The notes under the pieces were generated by a model that saw nothing but the letters and a program-made list of their open reading frames with translations, was not told the origin of the DNA and ran no database searches. 64,000 nt of DNA from Paramacrobiotus metropolitanus. Its lineage: Eukaryota > Tardigrada > Eutardigrada > Parachela > Macrobiotidae. The position numbers and the translations under genes are program-made. Below are positions 41,832 to 51,439 of this stretch, piece by piece. The stretch covers positions 124,001-188,000 of the forward strand of contig NW_026570362.1 of assembly GCF_019649055.1 (NCBI RefSeq), written 5' to 3'. Positions within the stretch are counted from its first letter, which is position 1, and each line of letters opens with the position of its first letter.

Positions 41832-42283
41832 TGTGACAGGCAAGCACAGAGAGCTCACAGATGACTTTATTGTACAAATAAAGTGGAGCAAATGCCGCGT
41901 GATTGCGGGGAAAAACACAACAAAAGCCAATGTCTGGCAGAAAAGTGAGCAGTCAAGTTGCTGCGAGCTAGTTCTAGAGCGTAATGAAATGTAGAGAAAG
42001 AAATGTGCTGGCGGCAACGGCGTCACGCTGTCCAGACACATGGAATGTGAGTGCGCAGACTGGACTCGTATCCAACGCGAGCGAATATACGCTGAGTCAT
42101 ACAGCGAGAGAGAGGAGCGAGAGAGCAAGTATGCTCAGTGAGTGCGCCCGCGGTGTATCCGCATAGGCGGAGAGTGCAGTGCAGCCACTCACGTACGTAC
42201 AAGAGAGGGCGAATCAGCATGTGTGCAGTGATACGCATACGCAAAGTGGCGTATCTATCACGCAGGCTGTCGTGCCTCTAACA
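41832..42283 (-). repeat. E1 5' LTR (right)
   Basis: 452 bases, TG...CA. It drives transcription leftwards in this orientation. A GTATATTC word and a CTCTCTC-rich pyrimidine run occur in the U3-like part on the element strand. AATAAA for 3' end formation is at 41871-41866. See the left LTR for the uneven divergence. Confidence 0.95.
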
Positions 42284-42354
42284 AAACGATCTTCATGGTA
42301 ATGTGCATTTACGTGCAAAATTTGAAAGGGATCGGTCCATAATGAGACTTTTGG

Positions 42355-42572
42355 TAAACCTGAATGCATTTAAACTTTTTGGAATTTTGATACCCTCATA
42401 ACTTCGCAACCGGATGTTGCGCGCGCAAACGGTTTTCTCACCTAGGTATACAATTCTTCTGGCTACAAAATACCATAAAGCAATGCAAAAAAGTGTTTGG
42501 AAGCGCGCAACAGCGAAAGTTCCCCTGGATGTACACGAACTTGGTGCTATGTACCGGGCCAGATCCCTGAAA
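42355..42572 (+). repeat. Dispersed repeat family D1 copy
   Basis: Shares ATGCATTTAAACTTTT, CAACCGGATGTTGCGCGCGC, AAACGGTTTT and, at its right end, GTACCGGGCCAG with the copies at 105-240/935-1045 and 47.2-47.8 kb. It begins about 70 bases outside the E1 5' LTR. Confidence 0.65.
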
Positions 42573-42631
42573 TAACCTTCTTTTATTGATTTAGTTAGCA
42601 GGAAGAAGTATAAACATCACATTCCGAAACA

Positions 42632-43022
42632 TTACAAAACAAAATAAACAGCATTAAGACCGTCCGAACGTGGAACAGTCGACGTTATCGACAGCGCATT
42701 TCCTCTCTGTATCTCAATGCTAAGACGCTGTAGCAAAAACTCGTAAGAGCGTGCTTCTCCACTAGCATCCTTTAACCGCCTCCCCAGTTCGCGTAAGAAC
42801 TTCAGACAGGCTGGGCCGGTGACACCGGAAGTCTCAAAAGCTAAAGGTTCAAAGTCGTACTCATTGGCTAGGTAGTCGTACTTCCGGCGCTTTTCTTCTT
42901 CCGCTTTCCTTGCTGCTTCTCCGGCTTTGGTACTGCTACTGATGACATTAGATAAGGCAAACGAGTCCACGCATGTGACATCCCAAGCAAGCCGTCGTCC
43001 GTTTCTCCAAGGCAACCAGATC
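42632..43022 (-). pseudogene. Fragment of a reverse-transcriptase-associated ORF (non-LTR type)
   Basis: About 127 codons on the minus strand. It begins PWRNGRRLAWDVTC and contains FEPLAFETSGVTGP, FLRELGRRL and LLQRLSIEIQRGNA. This pattern (a WDVTC..D start, ETSG, LGRR, QRLS...QRGN) is one I associate with the C-terminal end of reverse-transcriptase ORFs from LINE-like elements in many eukaryotes. It is 5'-truncated by a stop just upstream of PWRN, and there is no ATG. The family name comes from memory of the pattern and is not verified by search. Confidence 0.5.
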
Positions 43023-43280
43023 CCTTAAGATTGCACTAGTAACACACGAATCGTTTTCGGTTTCAGTAGCATTTCTTTTCTTCAGAAAGTTTTACTAATG
43101 CAGATGTCAAGAAAAATGTAATATCTGAAATAATAACAATTGATTTTAAAGCAGTGATTAAAAGAATTAAATTCATGATAATTATTAGAAAATTTTATTT
43201 CTCCATTCCTGCTTACGCAATATGACTCACATTAATTCATTAATAAATTAATATAACTGTTTTAAAAAATTCTCTGTTGG

Positions 43281-43510
43281 TAGATACCGCTTCGATCAGC
43301 CGCGCCCGCTCGCCCTCCGTCAAACAGACCTCCACCGCGTCCGCCCCGAATTTAGAAGAGGAGGTGCGGCATTTGCGCGAGGAAGTGAAAAACCTAAAAG
43401 AATCCTTCGCCAACCAAATCCAGGAATTCGAAGCGCTCCTCAAAGCGCAAACCGCGCGGGTCACCGCGTTGGAGAAGGAGCTGGAGGAGCTGCGGAAGGC
43501 AGCCAAATAA
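43281..43510 (+). CDS. C-terminal coiled-coil exon or ORF fragment
   Basis: A GC-rich block, abruptly different from the AT-rich DNA upstream, is open to a TAA at 43508. It encodes a serine/threonine-rich start, then a heptad-patterned coiled coil (LEEEVRHLREEVKNL, later ALEKELEELRKAAK). The frame has no ATG, and CTCTGTTGGTAG just before it could be a splice acceptor, so it may be the last exon of a gene or the 5'-truncated 3' end of a retroelement. The minus-strand frame here is a serine-rich shadow. Confidence 0.4.
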
Positions 43511-43920
43511 CCCGACCTACCTTGCGCAGCGACGATAGCCCAAAGGCAGAGATGAGAGACAGAGCACGCGCCTGGTTTTTATTGCCTTTTTTATTTTTAT
43601 TGTTTTTCTTATAAATGGATGGCGTCGTAGTGCTTTTTATATTAGACTTCAACGGGGGAGGTGAGTTGTGATTGCACGGGAATTTTAGTACTTCTTTTTG
43701 GGCGGAATGCCGTTTCCGGTTAGTGTGGTGGATGTTCCTGGGAGTGGCAGCAGAAAGGGGCGGGGTCGGGTGGGGAAATAGTCCAGAATTTGTCCTGGTG
43801 TCGCGCTGTTCTTTCTCTGTGTGCGTTCTGCCGGGTTGTCTCTTTCCGGTCGTGGTTGACCGTTGTAAGCTGTTAATAAAGCAATAATAGCCATTATTAT
43901 TATTATTATTATTTTTCCTA
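43511..43920 (+). other. 3'-UTR-like segment ending in AATAAAGC and (ATT)n
   Basis: Follows the coiled-coil frame without another credible ORF. It ends TTAATAAAGCAATAATAGCC and then seven ATT repeats. A polyadenylation-like hexamer next to a short microsatellite is how several LINE families end; a host gene 3' end with a microsatellite is the alternative. Confidence 0.4.
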
Positions 43921-45611
43921 CAGTAGCCAACTTTTTCAGCGTAAGTTGATGAAGATACGCGTGTCTTACCATGTTATTGGAAAATTTTTTTGGTACATGT
44001 TGAAAGTTTTATGCTTTTTTGGTTTGATTTTATGAGATAAAAGTTACCCAACCTTAGGAATCGTACCCAGGACATACTGTACAATCTAAAGCCAGACGTA
44101 CTACCACCAGGCTGTGGGCAGATTAACATAATTTTGGTTTTATCATTGAATTATGTATTTCGGTTTCTTGTTTATTTTGATCATTTTAAGGGAAGCGATC
44201 CTGTACTATAAGGCGCACTCACGGATGTGTGCTGGGCGCTACGCTAGTTTGCCCGCATGCCGTTCTAACTGCTTCTGGCTTCAGCCCTGCCAGTGCCAAG
44301 CCAAGTTGGGGCAGTTTGTCCAGAAAATTACCACAGGTCAACGGTCAAGCAGATACATGATATTTTGGAGTCTCAGCGGTTCACTATGTGTCACTATACC
44401 TGTTCTGACCAACTCACCACGCTCATGGCAGGACTAGACAGAAGAAAAGTCTCTTCTCTAGACACCTATCGGGAGCTGCCCATTCTCTTTCTGCTTCCGT
44501 TCGTACGGGACGACGTCTAATAAATCAGGCCCGGCGATCTGGCCGCACAGTGAACTGGTGTTTGTCTCCCTTCTGGTAATACGCATAGCTGATTCGTGAC
44601 CTTGCATCCTTTTCCAACCTGTACAGTCGTAAGCTCCCTGGAAGCGCTGAGTAAGCAATTCCAGTTGAGATGCTTTATGAGCATCGTTTTATTATTATAT
44701 CTTATTTTATTATTAAATCTTATTTTATCGTTTTATTATTAAATAATTTTTATTATTATCACCGTATAATTATGTCTAACATCTGTTGCGGTCGGGATTC
44801 TCGAACCGGGAGCCGGTTTGAAAACGCCGTACTGTGAACAAAACAACAACGACCGGCTAAAAAAAGCGGCTTAACCCTGTTGCTTTAAAACCCATCCTCC
44901 CACAGTTCCACTTAAAATTCGCTCTCCAGTTTGGTTGAAGCCAGAATACAAAGGCGATAGGTTTGAACACTTAGTTTGGCATTGAATGCTCTTCGGGAAT
45001 ATGCTATACACAGTCGATTCCTACTAAGATTACGAGACCTTGCAGTATTTCTGCGGGCCCTGTGAAAGAGGAGAATGACCTTCTAGTCCCACTTCCCGTG
45101 CATGTAACCACAGGTGATCATATGCAACTGTTTTTGATAAATTTTGAATGGTAGAGTACTGAGCGCCAAACAGAATTCGGGTGGAACGTGCTGTTTCAAG
45201 AACCTCAAAGATCAGCCACAATTTTTCTTGCTCATCGCTTTTTTGGTTTTTGTTCCTCTCTTTTCGCACTTGCATCGTCCGCAAGCAGAAATGTTTCATT
45301 TTTCCCCATCCGCTCTAGTTTTCTACATTATCGTATAGATATAAAAATGTTTTTACATCTTTGGAAAACGTGTCGGCCGTAGTCCGAGACTTCGAGTTAC
45401 AGTCATGCAGCCGCAGCGAATGTCGAGTTTGTAGTGTAAAAAAAGATTTTGCAGACTACACTTGATTTTTTGCAGTATAACGTGTATAAGGCAGTTAGAT
45501 CTGCAGTTAAACGCCTGTTGTATTCGAACAGGGCTTGTTAATTTGCTAATCTCTGTCTGACCGTGGTCTTCCGTTCTGCCCGTCCGACCACTTCGGCCGC
45601 ACAGGTTCACT
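43921..45611. other. No recognisable gene
   Basis: Mostly AT-rich. Two spots look vaguely tRNA-like (44050-44130 and 44785-44870, both on the minus strand) but fail base pairing. Open frames at 44153-44520 plus and 45030-45299 minus carry no motif I recognise. Confidence 0.4.
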
Positions 45612-45820
45612 GCCTTCCGGATCGACCGGCTTCGCCAGCGCGCGCATGGCACCACAGCCAGACAAGTCCACGTTAGCCGCATGCACCACCAAGATAATGT
45701 TGTCGGGTTGTTCGGCATAATGGCGGACAAGATTGTCAATTAATTCTGGTTTTTGTAGACTGATTCTGCCCGTCCGGCACCACTCCGATCAAACCGGGCG
45801 GGTCCAGCAAAGTCACCCTG
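45612..45820 (-). pseudogene. Dynamin-family GTPase domain fragment
   Basis: Read on the minus strand in two frames: VTLLDPPGLIGVV followed by a DGQ.QS word (45816 leftwards), then, after a +1 shift near 45750, IDNLVRHYAEQPDNIIL, HAANVDL and ALAKPVDPEG. Dynamin-like GTPases have at this place a DLPG switch (G3), a helix ending EQPxxIILAV, PANxDL and A.xVDPEG. Here DLPG has become DPPG, there is a stop and a frameshift, and the sequence after VDPEG, where TKxD (G4) is expected, is unrecognisable. This is a decayed gene piece of about 70 residues. Confidence 0.6.
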
Positions 45821-45893
45821 CTCATTTTTCTGGATTACACCTTGATTACGATTGGCTCTTCGCAGATATGATTGGGATTGGTTTCCATTGGAA

Positions 45894-45947
45894 AAGGGTC
45901 CCTTCCAGTCCTGCATGGAAATAAGCCCAGGACTGGAAGGGACCCTT
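45894..45947. repeat. Hairpin with a perfect 20-bp stem
   Basis: Arms 45894-45913 and 45928-45947 (AAGGGTCCCTTCCAGTCCTG and its exact complement) flank a 14-base loop. It lies about 75 bases beyond the dynamin relic. Confidence 0.9.
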
Positions 45948-46093
45948 ACGGCCTTATCCAATTATTTTTGACTTGCGCTAATAATATCACACAGAGGGAA
46001 CGCAGGAAGCAGGTTTGTGCTCGCAGTATCTACTTATTATTTGCGGGATATTTAATATTTCAGTCTTTGCAGCCAGCCGCGGCCGGTACCAAG

Positions 46094-46179
46094 GATGAGA
46101 ACAGTAACACAGTGAAGGATGCCATCAGGGTGTCATGATGGCTGATGATGCCATCCTCGACTGTCCTACTGTTCTCATG
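46094..46179. repeat. Imperfect long hairpin
   Basis: Arms of about 35 bases (46094-46128 and 46145-46179) pair with four or five mismatches or bulges; both carry GAGAACAGTA and AGGATG words. The loop is about 16 bases. It resembles a small-RNA precursor or foldback remnant in shape only. Confidence 0.8.
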
Positions 46180-46370
46180 GCAATGCCATCGTTTCTTCCA
46201 GCGTCAACAGTGCATCTACGGCCGTTTTCCTCCATCTTCCCGGGTAGCCAGGCAGTTTGCTTATCAACGTGGAGAAAATGGACAAGACCAGACCCAAAAT
46301 TAATAACGATTTACATGCTTATAATACTTCGTAAATCTCTTTGAAGCAGATTGTAGCATTCAAAGTACAG

Positions 46371-46936
46371 TACTGTAGCCGCTAGATGAAGTGGCTCCAC
46401 AGAGTCTGGTATACGGGAAAATGCAAGCTTAATATACACACTTTGCTTGTGCAGAATTATTTCTGATTCCAAACATTTTCACTCTGACGCTACCGACATT
46501 CTACATGTTTTACTTTTCTTTTGCTTTCTCTTATTACTGCATTTGTTAGGGACGTACGATAATTATAGTAAGAGCATAATGCCAGAGCTCTGATGTTTAT
46601 AAATCAGGTTTGTTGTGGTTTTGGGGGTGCCCCTGGCAGGGGCAGGGGTGTGATATTCCATCTGAATGGGCATTCTGGCCATACTTTATGATAATCAGAG
46701 CTCTCACGAAGGGAAGGAGAATATTTTTGAACAAAAATTATCTTGAAACGAGAATTAGCATTTAGAAAGTGATGATATGATTATCTGCGAGACGAGTTTG
46801 ATTGATAAAATAGTACTAATATTAAAAAACAAAGTGCGCGCCTCCCGGTGGGAGAACGTCTCGTGCTCAGTGCCCGGCCAGGGCCAGGCAGCGGCCGGAT
46901 CTAAAAGTGGAGCCACTTCATCTAGCGGCTACAGTA
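46371..46936. repeat. Nested foldback element
   Basis: Outer arms 46371-46400 and 46907-46936 are a perfect 30-bp inverted repeat. Inner arms AGAGCTCTGAT (near 46585) and ATCAGAGCTCT (near 46695) and a central palindrome GCCCCTGGCAGGGGC (46629-46643) share almost the same centre. Multi-level symmetry without an ORF fits a non-autonomous inverted-repeat transposon. Confidence 0.75.
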
Positions 46937-47176
46937 TTTGTTTTTCCGCTTTCCGGTTGACTTTTCTCGAAATATTCTTTATAGTCATCCTAATCTGATG
47001 ATCTTATGTGATTATCGATCATCCAGCAGTTTTCCCTTTTTTTTGGTTATGGACATATGGTTATCAGTAGCCGTACATTAATTATCAGGTGGCCAGACAT
47101 TACGTAGTAATTTGGTTCCGGCAACAATGTTCTCCATGCCGGTTTCTTGCATGTTTTGATCATTCTAACGGTAGTT

Positions 47177-47772
47177 ACCCGGTACATAGAACTAAATTCT
47201 GGTATATCCACGAAAACTTTCAATTTCGCGCCATTCCAAACACTTTTTGGGATTACGTTGTGGCGTCCTGTAGCCAAATGTTGTGCTTACAGAGGCGACA
47301 GGCGTGAAACCGATTGTGCGTGCAACACCCGGTTGCGGATCCACCGAGCTCCTCGTATGAGGGTAACAAAATTCCAAACAGTGGAAATGCATTCAGATAC
47401 ACCAAAAGCCTCATTGTGGACCGATCCCTTGAGATTTGCATGGAAACGCATGGAATCTCGTGCATTTCTGCCACCGAGACCCTTGAGGTTGGATGTGACT
47501 GCGCCCGCCATTAAAGCGAGCCGTAGAGGCACTTAGAGGAAATCCCTATAGCTAGTGAGTTTCGCTTTTCCGCTGAAAGTTTACATATTTGCTATCTAAA
47601 TTTTGCACGGTTTTCAGAACAATGTAATGCAAAATTATTTGTATACATTCAACGTATACAAATCATTTAGCTTCAGAATGACATAACTTATTTCAAAAAA
47701 GTAATTCGGAGTGCGCGAAAGCGAAAGTTTTAGGGTATGTACTGTATATCATTTTGACACATGTACCGGGCC
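47177..47772. repeat. D1 element with inverted ends
   Basis: The left end ACCCGGTACATAG...AAAACTTTC and the right end (reverse complement GGCCCGGTACATG...AAAACTTTCGC) are inverted copies of the D1 terminus over about 80 bases. The 430-base interior is GC-richer with a plus-strand frame (47147-47536) of unknown meaning. No target duplication is obvious. Confidence 0.6.
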
Positions 47773-48313
47773 ATTTCTCTTAAGTAAAAGTGTGCCGCAC
47801 AGCGGCCCGTTGTTTACTTCATATTTTACTGTTGGCTGTTGTACACACTCTTTTCACGTTGCATGTGTACCTACTGTATTTCTATCATATTAAACAGCAA
47901 AGAATGAATAATAACTACTTTTTATTAAAAATTTTCATTCATTCATTCAGTGCTGAATGCTGATAGAGAGCGGTACTGATACAGGCATACAGCTACAGAC
48001 TGTAAGATCGACATTGCAGAGAAACCTTCTTTTCTCACAGCTTTAATTAACCGCTACAAATTCTACACTAGTTTCATGAAAGGTCAACTAATATTAAGCA
48101 TTTCCTCGTTCAATGTATTTCCAAAAGCTGGACATCCCTATCTTTAAAATATGGACGGATCAGCGCAAGTCAGCTATGTACTTACCGTCGGTAAATTTTA
48201 AGCCGAAGTAAAAACCAGTGCTACTATATCCGGTCAGAACTGACTGAAAAATAAAATATAATTTAATTTGAAAAAGCAAGTCATGAAAAATTAGCAGTTT
48301 TTGTGCGAACAGT
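47773..48313. other. No gene seen
   Basis: AT-rich DNA with only short unrecognised frames. Confidence 0.5.
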
Positions 48314-48608
48314 ATTGCATGTAGAGACCGAAAACAGTAGTACTGTACTGCCGTATACGGCATACTGTACGGTCTGCCGTACGTAACCGTATAGGAAAAG
48401 ACTACGGCAAACAACTGCCGTACCGTAACCGTATGCCAAAAACACGATTTTACAATGGACTTGCCGTATACGGTACTGCCGTATACGGTATACCGTACGG
48501 TCAATCCGGTTCTTTTTGCCGTAAGCGTATCGTACCCGTAGGAGCCGTAAGCAAAACCGTACGTAGCCGTACAAAACTTTAGTACTGTTTTCGGTCTCTA
48601 ATTGCATG
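48314..48608. mobile_element. hAT-type MITE with 8-bp target duplication
   Basis: The 279-base element 48322-48600 begins and ends with the inverted repeat TAGAGACCGAAAACAGTA (18 of 18). It is flanked on both sides by the direct repeat ATTGCATG (48314-48321 and 48601-48608). An 8-bp duplication and a terminus fitting YARNG are hallmarks of hAT transposons. The interior has many CCGTA/TACGG words, including GCCGTATACGGC-type palindromes, as expected for subterminal transposase-binding sites. It has no ORF of its own, so it is non-autonomous. Confidence 0.88.
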
Positions 48609-49394
48609 TTTGTGTGCGAATCGGGCCAGATCATGAACGGCATTCTCCTGTTAAGTTCTATTTCTTTCTGCCATAAGAGAACGGCAGGGGTCAGCTTCGT
48701 CATTTCACTATGCCAGTTAAGATAATGTCGGTTCTTTGTCAAACTTCATTTCGGCTGTTTGACTGAATTTACTAACTTAAGTTTTTTATTTGAAAAGTGT
48801 ATAAATAAATTCTTATTAAACTGGAAATGGGAATTCAAAAGTAAAAGGAATAAAGTTATGTACGTAATTAAATTTGTTCAGTAAAAGGTAAGTTTAAAAC
48901 GGCTGGTATTAGTTTACCGACTGTATACAACACAGCCAAATAAAATAGCCATCCGGGCCTCTGGCTGTGCTCGGCATCTTATTTAGCAACGGTACCATCA
49001 GCCGTGCCGAGGGTATATGAGGCGTACCGTGCCTAGCGCTTGTCATTTAAAATGAGAGAATCATGCGAGACATCGAACCTGTTACACAGTCATATTATGT
49101 TAAAAACTCCATTCGGAATCAGATATTTTTTTCAACAAACACGGTCGTTCAATTTTGTTTTGCTTTTGATTTTGTTTACTACAATAACAATTAAAATTTT
49201 GAATAAAGTTCTACATTTAATTGTTAAAATACCATACTTAGTATGGCATAATCGGTCAGTTTACTACATAAGAATGCCCACAGTAAAAGCAAAACACAGC
49301 ATGTTCTGAGCAGAAAATCAGAACAATGCAACGAGTACAACAAAGGTATCGTCGATGCCGATTGATGTACAGATACAGTACAGATATATTAAGG
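48609..49394. other. No gene seen
   Basis: AT-rich. The open frame at 49040-49309 (plus, 89 codons) is hydrophobic in part but not recognised. Confidence 0.45.
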
Positions 49395-49463
49395 CAGTGC
49401 CGCTCTACAGTAGTATAGGCTTCTGGCGAAGCTAGAAGCCTATACTACTGTAGAGCGGCACTG
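49395..49463. repeat. Long perfect hairpin
   Basis: Arms 49395-49424 and 49434-49463 are exact reverse complements (30 bp). The 9-base loop GGCGAAGCT can pair further to leave a GAA triloop. This is a ~33-bp uninterrupted stem. Confidence 0.93.
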
Positions 49464-49478
49464 ATTAAGGGGTTTGGT

Positions 49479-49575
49479 GCCGGTACGTAACACCAAATTT
49501 GTGTACATCCACGGGAATTTTCGCTGTCGCACACTCCAAAACACTTTTTTGTATTGCTTTATGAATATTAGCACT
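49479..49575 (-). repeat. Dispersed repeat family D1 terminus, inverted
   Basis: Reads GCCGGTAC, TGTACATCCACGGGAATTTTC and CACTCCAAAACACTTTTTTG, the complement of the D1 right end. It directly follows the long hairpin at 49395-49463. Confidence 0.6.
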
Positions 49576-49600
49576 TAGCAGTCGCCGGTCGGACATATAA

Positions 49601-49644
49601 CTCCATTCAATGCTAGGACTGATTTTCCTAGCAATTGAATGGAG
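49601..49644. repeat. 18-bp hairpin
   Basis: CTCCATTCAATGCTAGGA (49601-49618) pairs with TCCTAGCAATTGAATGGAG (49626-49644) with one bulged base, around a 7-base loop. Confidence 0.85.
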
Positions 49645-50744
49645 GTGCACCATGCGCCGTGCACGCCCTGACATAGAATCGATAGCGTTATTGCTTTTGC
49701 TTGTGACACTCCAAAAATCCGCTTAAACTTTTCAAAATTAGTTTGGTTTTGTATAAATTCAGAAAATGGTAATAAATTCCGGAGAAATGCAATTCCACGA
49801 TAAGGCCTCAGTGGAGAAGGTAGTCCCAGATATATCGGTGAAACAAGCATTTATGTACAAGATTTTTGCTAAAAACAATCGTTGTAACGACAAGTACATC
49901 GCGCTCAGAGATCACCGGTTCTGTACAAGAGTTACGCAAAGTTACGAGTCACGAAAGCCACGCAAGCACAGCGAATTGAACAATAGCCGCCGCCTTCACT
50001 GCATGTACATGGCAAGAGCTAAAATTTGGGACGTTATTGACTTTTGCCGAAAACCGTTGGTAACTCGGTAATTGATAACGATGGTGCCGTTATCAGTTGG
50101 AAAGCAAAGAAAGTGTCCCGATTTTGCCGCAGCCGTTTGTACCCATATCAATAGAGATTGACTCTGCGCAGCGTGGAACGGCTATCCACTGGCGGTGGAC
50201 AAAGCCCGGATGCGGCTGCAAACATTTTTAAGCGAGCTGTGGCTCTGCCGCCAGTGGGCACTGGGCAACCGACTGTCACTGCGCACAGTTGATCAATATG
50301 TGCACAAAACAGCTGTTGTAAATGCGGGGCACTTTGTTTGCTTACTAATTAAGATTGCTGGCACTCAGATCGAGCAGAGCTGACCGTCGTGGGTAATACG
50401 AGTTGGCTCGATCACCGACGACGGTGCCCGGTCGCGACGTTGCTCCTCGCACGTATAATTTCTAGAAGGTCATCATCGAAAAGAGACTCTAGCTTCGCCC
50501 AGTTAAGCCAGCCATCGACGCTGAGGTAACTAAAAGGGATCGACTAATATTTCCCAGACAACTGCGGGTGAGATGGATTGTTTCGACAAATCGCTGACAG
50601 GGTCGCCTGACACCAGAGATCCCGTAAAACTACATACTTCAAGTATGTAACTTGATATGGTCCCGTAAGACTATCCTGTTTTTTGCTAACTCTCCTGTTT
50701 TTTCTCGTTTTTCATGGTCTATTTGGATATATGCAAATGAAGCA
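49645..50744. other. No recognisable gene
   Basis: A plus-strand frame at 49766-50071 (101 codons) has ordinary-looking composition but no motif I know. A GC-richer island lies at 50180-50460 with partial inverted words (CCACTGGCGG). Confidence 0.4.
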
Positions 50745-51439
50745 TACGAGGAGGGGGTAAATACACGGGATAGACAGAAAAAACGGCAATAACAAGGGAT
50801 AACCATTCACGTGTTGTGCAGCACGGCCAGCCACCAAGGGAAGGCAGTCCAGCGACACTACATAAAATTCAGGCTTTGAGACCCGAGCTGCCTTCTCCGT
50901 ACGCTTCCATGTTAAACTTAAACACCTGCATCTTGCACATTTCAGGATTAAACCGCACAATCAATGGCTCAAAAGAACAAGAAAAAATTAACAAGATTTT
51001 CGATACCACGCAAACCGTGATCTATGAGAAATAAGACAAGCTAGAGCCAATTAAGTTTTCCATAGACAAAGCATAGGAGCTCCGTGGAAGCAAACCATCC
51101 AACTCCTATGCTTAGTCTACGATACTCAAATGGCTCAATCTTGCCTCAGTTTTCGTAAGTGGCAAGTTGTTTGGTATAAAAAATCTTGTAAATTTTTTCT
51201 TGTTCTTTTGAGCTATCGATTGTGCGGATTAGTTCTGAAATGTGCAAGACGAAGGTGGTTGAATTTAACATAGAAGTCTACGGAGAAACAGCTCGAGACT
51301 GGAGTCTCAACGGCTGTTCTGCACTGTGTTACTGAACTGCCTTCCCTTGGTGGCTGGCCGTGTTGCACAACACGTGAATGGTTATCCCTTATTATTGCCG
51401 TTTTTTCTGTCTATCCCGTGTATTTACCCCCTCCTCGTA
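50745..51439. mobile_element. Large foldback element
   Basis: The two halves are inverted copies over about 330 bases each (50745-51075 and 51105-51439) at roughly 80% identity, meeting at a short centre. Outer words are TACGAGGAGGGGGTAAATAC and GGGATAACCATTCACGTG; inner words are TCAAAAGAACAAGAAAAAA and AAGCATAGGAG. Each arm also carries the relic coding words seen at 1046-1200. Confidence 0.8.

Larger units (their letters stand above)
17740..42283 (-). mobile_element. E1: giant Ty3/Gypsy-type LTR retrotransposon (24.5 kb)
   Basis: Two near-identical LTRs (TGTGACAGG...CTCTAACA) bound 24,544 bases. On the minus strand the order is primer site, gag with capsid-like region and CCHC knuckle, protease, reverse transcriptase, RNase H, integrase, then accessory ORFa and ORFb and a long palindrome-rich tail. 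The order RT-RNase H-integrase is that of Ty3/Gypsy (Metaviridae-type) elements, which are usually 5-8 kb; only groups such as plant Ogre reach this size. Gag, the first pol ORF and ORFb are open, but RT to integrase carry many frameshifts, so this copy is not autonomous as read. No matching target-site duplication flanks it (AGTGG on the left, AAACG on the right). Confidence 0.93.

Noticed and set aside
44050-44130. tRNA-like sequence on the minus strand (GGTGGTAG and CTGGGTACGATTCC words)
   Set aside because: The acceptor pairs at only five of seven positions and no proper anticodon or T stem forms. At most a tRNA-derived pseudogene.
44785-44870. tRNA-Glu-like sequence on the minus strand (TAGCCGGTCG and GGTTCGAGAATCC boxes)
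   Set aside because: The B box has two extra bases and the acceptor arms do not pair; not a functional tRNA.
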